Made by a program: the position numbers and the translations under genes
Assembly (NCBI GenBank): GCA_946639085.1
Contig: CAMPBP010000024.1
Coordinates: forward strand, 1-10,236
Direction of reading: 5' to 3'
DNA length: 10,236 bases
Source of the DNA: an uncultured Lachnospiraceae bacterium
Lineage (GTDB): Bacteria; Bacillota; Clostridia; Lachnospirales; Lachnospiraceae
Part shown: positions 5,812 to 10,236 of the stretch, piece after piece
Numbering within the stretch: the stretch's first letter is position 1
Layout of the letters: the number at the start of each line of letters is the position of its first letter
The notes under the pieces: model-generated
Told to the model about the DNA's origin: nothing
The model's input: the letters and a program-made list of their open reading frames with translations, nothing else
Database searches by the model: none

Positions 5812-5852
5812 GATTATTAAGCAAATGAGCTTTATTCGTAAGAGGATTTGAT

Positions 5853-6992
5853 ATGAAGTTTAAGACAAGGCTTTATATAACATTTGCATCGATAGCGGCA
5901 CTTCCGATCATGCTTTTTACACTGTGCTTTATCGTTGTGGGAAAAGTAATGATCAGATTACGACAGACCGGAGGCGTGGATACGGTATCGGATCTCGTTC
6001 CCAAGAGCATCCTGGTGTCGTTGTGGATCTCGTTTTTCATAATCCTTTTCATCATAGCGTGTCTGCTCACCAGATGGATCGGAAAAGGAGTTTTTTCACC
6101 CATAAACGATCTGGGCTTCGGGCTTAAGCAGGTAGCGGATGGAAATTTCGACTATGCATTGGATCCCGAAAGCGTAAAGGGTGAAGTCAAAGAACTTTAC
6201 AAAAGTTATGAAGAGATGCGCTTAAGGCTCAAAGAAAGCGCGGGGGAGAAGATAGAGAGCGAAGACAACAACAGGGAATTGATCACAAACATATCTCACG
6301 ATCTTAAAACTCCCATCACCGCAATAAAAGGATACGTGGAAGGTATCATGGACGGTGTGGCCGACTCTCCCGAAAAGATGGAGAAGTACATTAAGACCAT
6401 CTACAACAAGGCAAACGATATGGACAGGCTCATAAACGAGCTTACGATATATTCAAAGATAGACACGAACCGAATACCTTACACTTTCTTAAGACTGAAC
6501 GTAGCCGATTACTTCAACGACTGTGTCGAGGAAGTGGGAGTCGAGCTTGAATCCAAGGGCATTGAGCTTAACTATACAAACCTTGTGGATTCTCAGACGA
6601 GGATAATAGCGGATCCCGAGCAGCTTAAACGTGTCATCAACAACATAATCTCCAACTCCGTTAAATATATGGACAAGGAGAAAGAAAAAAGCATCATAGA
6701 CATCAGGATACTTGATGAGGCCGATGCGATAAAAGTTGAGATAGAAGATAACGGTCGTGGCATCGCGGCCAAAGATCTTCCCAATATATTCGACAGATTT
6801 TACCGTTCCGATTCTTCAAGAAATTCAAGCAAGGGCGGAAGCGGCATAGGTCTTTCGATAGTCAAGAAGATTGTGGAAGATCACGGCGGATACATTTACG
6901 CGACCAGCAAAGAGGGTGAAGGCACATGTATGCATTTCATCATCAGAAAGTATGAGGAGATAAAAGACGATGAGCAGAATATTGATAATTGA
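5853..6992 (+). CDS. Membrane sensor histidine kinase (two-component system)
   Basis: This 379-residue kinase autophosphorylates on histidine and passes the phosphate to the adjacent response regulator. Two membrane segments (about 8-34 and 53-72) flank an extracytoplasmic loop of only ~18 residues, too small for a ligand-binding domain, so it probably senses the membrane or a partner protein. A HAMP linker follows (about 73-125, with PINDLGFGLKQVADGNF). The HisKA motif NISHDLKTP carries the phospho-acceptor His149. The ATPase domain has the N box around Asn264-Asn268, the D box EDNGRGI (298-304), an F box FDRFYRSD (313-320) and the G box GGSGIGLSIVKK (328-339). ATG 5853 follows AGAGGA (5841-5846). 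The gene overlaps the regulator gene by 23 nt. The order, kinase before regulator, is the less common one. The signal is not recognisable. Confidence 0.94.
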   Translation: MKFKTRLYITFASIAALPIMLFTLCFIVVGKVMIRLRQTGGVDTVSDLVPKSILVSLWISFFIILFIIACLLTRWIGKGVFSPINDLGFGLKQVADGNFDYALDPESVKGEVKELYKSYEEMRLRLKESAGEKIESEDNNRELITNISHDLKTPITAIKGYVEGIMDGVADSPEKMEKYIKTIYNKANDMDRLINELTIYSKIDTNRIPYTFLRLNVADYFNDCVEEVGVELESKGIELNYTNLVDSQTRIIADPEQLKRVINNIISNSVKYMDKEKEKSIIDIRILDEADAIKVEIEDNGRGIAAKDLPNIFDRFYRSDSSRNSSKGGSGIGLSIVKKIVEDHGGYIYATSKEGEGTCMHFIIRKYEEIKDDEQNIDN

Positions 6993-7662
6993 GGACGAAG
7001 AAGCCATAGCGGATCTTGAAAAAGATTATCTTGAACTAAGTGATTTCACGGTAGAGATAGCCTCCGACGGTATTGAGGGCGAGAAGAAGGCTTTAAGCGA
7101 AGATTACGATCTTATAGTCTTGGACCTTATGCTTCCGGGTAAAGACGGCTTCGAAGTATGCCGTTCCATAAGAGACAAGAAAAACGTTCCGATACTCATG
7201 GTATCGGCCAAGAAAGATGATATCGACAAGATAAGAGGTCTGGGTCTCGGCGCGGACGATTACATGACTAAGCCTTTCAGCCCCAGCGAGCTTGTTGCCA
7301 GAGTAAAGGCACATCTTGCAAGGTACGAAAGACTTGTAAACACAAACGCAAAGCCCGAAAACAAGATCATAGAGATAAGAGGTCTTAAGATAGACAAGAC
7401 CGCGAGACGTGTATGGGTTGACGGTGAAGAAAAGCAGTTCACCACAAAGGAATTTGACCTTCTTACTTTCCTTGCGGAGAACCCCAACCACGTATATACA
7501 AAAGACGAGCTTTTCAGAGAGATCTGGGATATGGAATCCATCGGTGATATCGCCACGGTAACGGTTCACATCAAGAAGATTCGTGAAAAGATCGAGTTTG
7601 ATTCATCCAATCCCCAGTATATTGAGACGATCTGGGGCGTTGGGTATCGCTTCAAGATCTGA
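6970..7662 (+). CDS. OmpR/PhoB-family response regulator
   Basis: This 230-residue cytosolic transcription factor is the probable partner of the overlapping kinase gene. The receiver domain (1-118) carries the acidic pocket Glu8-Asp9, the phospho-acceptor Asp52 in VLDLMLPGKDG, Ser79 in MVSAKKDD at the switch position, and Tyr98 and Lys101 in DDYMTKPFSP. The C-terminal winged helix (about 132-230) has the typical landmarks: a beta platform around 'RVWVDGEEKQFTTKEFDLL', VYTKDELFREIWD, the recognition helix VTVHIKKIREKIE and the wing ending IETIWGVGYRFKI. Translation starts inside the kinase gene with GAGGA at 6954-6958, so the two proteins should be made together. Lengths and residues are all standard. 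Target genes are unknown. Confidence 0.95.
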   Translation: MSRILIIEDEEAIADLEKDYLELSDFTVEIASDGIEGEKKALSEDYDLIVLDLMLPGKDGFEVCRSIRDKKNVPILMVSAKKDDIDKIRGLGLGADDYMTKPFSPSELVARVKAHLARYERLVNTNAKPENKIIEIRGLKIDKTARRVWVDGEEKQFTTKEFDLLTFLAENPNHVYTKDELFREIWDMESIGDIATVTVHIKKIREKIEFDSSNPQYIETIWGVGYRFKI

Positions 7663-7666
7663 GCCT

Positions 7667-8320
7667 ATGGAAAACATAAAAGTTCTATATGAAGACAACG
7701 ATATAATCGTGGTGAACAAGCCTGCCGGGCTTGCGACAGAGGGCGGAAGAATAGGCGAGAAGGACCTTGAGAGCGAGATAAAAAACTATCTTGCGGCAAA
7801 GCATGAATCGCCCGAGATCTTTGTTGTACACAGGCTCGATAAACCGGTTAGCGGAATCGTGGTGCTGGCAAAAAATCAAAGAGCGGCAGCGGTGCTTTCC
7901 AAAAGCCTTTCGGAGGACTCCTTTTCCAAGGAGTATAAAGCAGTCGTGTACAAAGAAAAAACTTTGGCCGGCGAAGGCGAACTCACGGATTATCTTATAA
8001 AAGACGTTAAGAACAACGTATCGAGAGTCGCAAAAAGCCCCGAGGAGAAAGGCGCGAAGAAAGCCGTTTTGACATACAAAGTCGAAAGCGAAGATGAAAA
8101 GAGCGCTGTCTTGAGAATAAGACTCCTGACCGGAAGGCATCATCAGATAAGAGTTCAGCTTTCCAATGCGGGACTTCCCTTACTGGGAGACAGAAAGTAC
8201 GGAAGCAAAGACAGCATTGAGTATTCGCTTTCAAAAGGCATTAAAGATGTTTTTCTTACTGCGTGCAAGCTTTCTTTTGACCATCCCGTAACGGGAGAAA
8301 GTCTTACGTTTTCAATATGA
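7667..8320 (+). CDS. RluA-family 23S/tRNA pseudouridine synthase, short single-domain form
   Basis: The enzyme isomerises uridine to pseudouridine in structured RNA. The catalytic motif HRLDKPVSG carries the nucleophile Asp58; the opening strand VLYEDNDIIVVNKPAGL and the later GRHHQIRVQLSNAGLPLLGD and KYGS segments are family hallmarks. At 217 residues it lacks the N-terminal S4 RNA-binding domain of RluC/RluD, like the shorter clostridial paralogues, so the exact RNA position cannot be assigned. I chose ATG 7667, 4 nt after the regulator stop; an in-frame start near 7583 would add 28 residues that lie inside the regulator gene and do not look like family sequence. The ribosome site is weak, so translation may depend on coupling to the regulator gene. 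A terminator follows directly. Its link to the two-component system is probably only transcriptional. Confidence 0.9.
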   Translation: MENIKVLYEDNDIIVVNKPAGLATEGGRIGEKDLESEIKNYLAAKHESPEIFVVHRLDKPVSGIVVLAKNQRAAAVLSKSLSEDSFSKEYKAVVYKEKTLAGEGELTDYLIKDVKNNVSRVAKSPEEKGAKKAVLTYKVESEDEKSAVLRIRLLTGRHHQIRVQLSNAGLPLLGDRKYGSKDSIEYSLSKGIKDVFLTACKLSFDHPVTGESLTFSI

Positions 8321-8330
8321 AAGAGCATAT

Positions 8331-8357
8331 AAAAACTACCCTTTTGGGTAGTTTTTT
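8331..8357 (+). terminator. Rho-independent terminator of the two-component/pseudouridine synthase operon
   Basis: AAAAACTACCC (8331-8341) and GGGTAGTTTTT (8346-8356) form a perfect 11-bp stem with loop TTTT; the right arm runs into a T tract. It starts 10 nt after the pseudouridine synthase stop. The A-rich left arm makes it able to work on the minus strand too. Confidence 0.92.
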
Positions 8358-8417
8358 GTTATTATATACTTTATCGGGGAAAGGGTAATCAACACCTATA
8401 GTTTGGAGTCACTCAGC

Positions 8418-10088
8418 ATGAAGAAAAATCTGTGTTTAAGCGCTTTATTAATTCTTTCAATGTCAATTTCGGCATGTGCTCTTCCGTTTTCAAAGGAGCC
8501 GACGCCGTCCGTAAGCATATCCGATAATACTTTTTCGGACAGCGATACAACGTCTTCCATCAAACTTCCGGACAAATCGGATTCAAGCGTCGGTACCACC
8601 GCCGATTCCAATACGAGAGATCTTACTTCGGTGGAAGTTGATTTCTTTACCAAACTCATAATGGAAGATTACGGTTACGGGTTTGTGCAGACTTACTATT
8701 CCGATGTAAGAGACGCCAATCTTGATACCGTATTGTACGATCTGGGAAGCGATGAAGTTACTGATAAAGAGTATGAAAGAGTACTCGAATTAATGGGTGA
8801 AGACCAGTTATATATTCCGGTCTTTAAAGTAACCAAGAACGAGATAGACAGTTTTCTTATAAGAAATACGGGATATGAACTTGAAGATTTCCACAACTAT
8901 TTAAACGGTGCGGTATACGATCCCGAGAGTGACTGCTATTACAGGTGCAAAGGTGACACCAATTTTGTTCCTTACATGGTTGAAGACGGTGTGGCAATAA
9001 ACGATTCCATATTTGTTCTTCATGTTGTATATGACAAGTACTTCTACGATCAGGTTGAAGATGACGGATTTGCCGTTACGAGAACAGAAGTTGCAATGGA
9101 AAAGGTGAACGGAGAATATCACTTCCTTTCCTGCAGACAGATGATCGACGAGAACATGATACCCGACAGATGTTACGAAATAGTATCACCCATATTCGGA
9201 AGATGTCAGTTCTATTCTTACATGCCCACATCATCCGACAAAGACGTTTCCTTCAAGATCGTAAAGGACGGCGTCGTTCAAATGGATATCGGAAGATGGG
9301 ATAAAAAGAACTTTACCGACACGCCTTTTGTTTCGGTTGAGGATATAGGTTTCAAAGACTATTCGGGAGACGGATATCCCGATGTCATCGCGGTCTGCAA
9401 ATACGCGGACGGCAGTTACAAATATCAGTGTTATGGATCAAGATACGCCGGATATCTGTATTACGATGAAGATATGACAACGATCCTTTCCGAGCAGGGT
9501 ATGAAACGCGATTACGATTCCGCATATCAGTTTGCATTTGAGCACAGTGCCGGAGCGGGCGAAAACTGGCTCGGAGCTTATATCGACTACATCAAAAACA
9601 GCGGCGTAAGCGAAAGCCATCCTACGTTCGCATTTATGATCCTTGATGAAAACGACATTCCCGAACTTGTATGTGTCGGCGACTGTGAAGCCAGCGGAAA
9701 CGTCATCGCCACGTATTATGACGGAAAAGTGAATGATCTTGAACTCAACAGACTGTACTTTACCTATCAGTACGGTTCGGGCCTGTTACTCAGCTGTGAA
9801 GGTCACATGGGCTACTACTGGGATATAGTATATGAGTTAAAAGACGGCAAGTTTACATGTCTTGGCGAGGGAGAATACGAAGAAGATTACAACAATCCCA
9901 TCGGTGACGGCGAGTTCCCCATGATCTACAGATGGAACGGCAAAGAAGTAAGCGAAGAGACGTATAAAAAGAATCTGAATGAAATATATTATACAGGCTT
10001 TGGTACCGACGGATATGAATGGGACAATCTCTTCTTACGTACCGACCTGGAAGATATGTATAACGGAGTCGCAACGCCTTTGTTCTAA
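8418..10088 (+). CDS. Secreted lipoprotein of unknown function
   Basis: A 556-residue protein with a lipoprotein signal: MKKN, a hydrophobic core, and the lipobox ISAC with lipid-accepting Cys20. A Ser/Thr/Asp/Pro-rich linker follows (about 25-70), as expected for tethering outside the membrane. The rest has no domain I can name. DYSGDGYPD (314-322) resembles the Ca2+-binding loop of FG-GAP/VCBS-like repeats, and LDENDIPEL (409-417) matches the position of the 'D.DGIPEL' motif that recurs in clostridial secreted proteins, suggesting two related beta modules in the C-terminal half. It is very acidic and tyrosine-rich. ATG 8418 is preferred over an in-frame TTG at 8403 because GGAG (8405-8408) is correctly spaced for it and the signal peptide begins there. 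A possible -10, TATACT at 8365-8370, lies after the upstream terminator but has no good -35. The next gene starts 12 nt downstream. Confidence 0.8.
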   Translation: MKKNLCLSALLILSMSISACALPFSKEPTPSVSISDNTFSDSDTTSSIKLPDKSDSSVGTTADSNTRDLTSVEVDFFTKLIMEDYGYGFVQTYYSDVRDANLDTVLYDLGSDEVTDKEYERVLELMGEDQLYIPVFKVTKNEIDSFLIRNTGYELEDFHNYLNGAVYDPESDCYYRCKGDTNFVPYMVEDGVAINDSIFVLHVVYDKYFYDQVEDDGFAVTRTEVAMEKVNGEYHFLSCRQMIDENMIPDRCYEIVSPIFGRCQFYSYMPTSSDKDVSFKIVKDGVVQMDIGRWDKKNFTDTPFVSVEDIGFKDYSGDGYPDVIAVCKYADGSYKYQCYGSRYAGYLYYDEDMTTILSEQGMKRDYDSAYQFAFEHSAGAGENWLGAYIDYIKNSGVSESHPTFAFMILDENDIPELVCVGDCEASGNVIATYYDGKVNDLELNRLYFTYQYGSGLLLSCEGHMGYYWDIVYELKDGKFTCLGEGEYEEDYNNPIGDGEFPMIYRWNGKEVSEETYKKNLNEIYYTGFGTDGYEWDNLFLRTDLEDMYNGVATPLF

Positions 10089-10100
10089 ACGGGAGTATCT

Positions 10101-10236
10101 ATGGCTAAAGGCAACAGTAAAAAAGCAAAAAAAGGACTTAACATAGTGGACCTTGCGGGGATCATCCTCGCATGGTCCGTTATTATTGCGCTTTTTTGTG
10201 TAATGCCTCTGTATCATAAAAACGGCTATACACTGA
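10101..10236 (+). CDS. Start of a small membrane protein (3' end outside window)
   Basis: Forty-five codons are visible from ATG 10101, with GGGAG at 10091-10095 just after the lipoprotein stop. The product begins with a lysine-rich cytoplasmic stretch (MAKGNSKKAKKGLN) followed by one hydrophobic segment at about residues 16-36 (VDLAGIILAWSVIIALFCVM), then LYHKNGYTL where the window ends. The basic N-terminus and single helix suggest the first membrane span of an integral protein, oriented N-in. No family is recognisable from this piece. The 12-nt gap suggests cotranscription with the lipoprotein. Confidence 0.7.
   Translation, partial: MAKGNSKKAKKGLNIVDLAGIILAWSVIIALFCVMPLYHKNGYTL

Noticed and set aside
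5740..5852. Terminator between the LysR-type gene and the sensor kinase gene
   Set aside because: There is a T-rich stretch at about 5753-5759 but no stem in front of it.
7093..7569. 158-codon minus-strand ORF opposite the response regulator
   Set aside because: Antisense shadow of a fully conserved OmpR-family gene.
7583..7666. Upstream in-frame extension of the pseudouridine synthase
   Set aside because: The extra 28 residues lie inside the response regulator gene and do not look like family sequence; ATG 7667 gives a normal N-terminus.
8403..8417. TTG start for the lipoprotein
   Set aside because: The GGAG at 8405-8408 serves ATG 8418, which also begins a textbook lipoprotein signal peptide.

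Overview
This window looks like the chromosome of a Gram-positive clostridial bacterium, most likely a Lachnospiraceae-type gut or rumen anaerobe. That is inference from AT-leaning but mixed codon use, strong AGGAGG-type ribosome binding sites, a LuxS gene, an OmpR-type two-component pair and a lipobox lipoprotein whose C-terminal half matches proteins common in that group. No rRNA, tRNA, IS element, CRISPR array or phage gene is visible. Except for one 22-codon ORF, all genes are on the + strand.

Region 1 (1-4601) reads as one tightly packed operon: the C-terminal end of a TldD/PmbA-type peptidase, luxS, a SunS-like family 2 glycosyltransferase with a helical (TPR-like) C-terminus, a radical SAM enzyme with a shortened SPASM region, and a membrane protein. 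That protein has a signal peptide, a DUF2207-like ectodomain, a membrane segment, a zinc ribbon, and a tail of HSSCA and CA repeats ending in GGGRAGC. Gaps are 0, 8 and 13 nt, followed by an 11-nt overlap between the last two genes. A perfect 12-bp-stem terminator closes the unit. The coupling of a radical SAM enzyme to a protein with a repetitive Cys/His/Ser tail suggests an enzyme-substrate pair, that is, RiPP-like modification of the tail of a membrane protein. This is the most interesting part of the window.

Region 2 (4602-5739) holds a 22-codon minus-strand ORF with an excellent ribosome binding site and a perfect -10 box, divergent from a LysR-type regulator. The roughly 150 bp between them contain overlapping promoter elements and several dyads.

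Region 3 (5740-8357) holds a sensor kinase, its OmpR-family response regulator (23-nt overlap) and a short RluA-family pseudouridine synthase 4 nt further on, closed by a perfect 11-bp-stem terminator.

Region 4 (8358-10236) holds a secreted lipoprotein of unknown function and, 12 nt later, the start of a small membrane protein that runs off the window.
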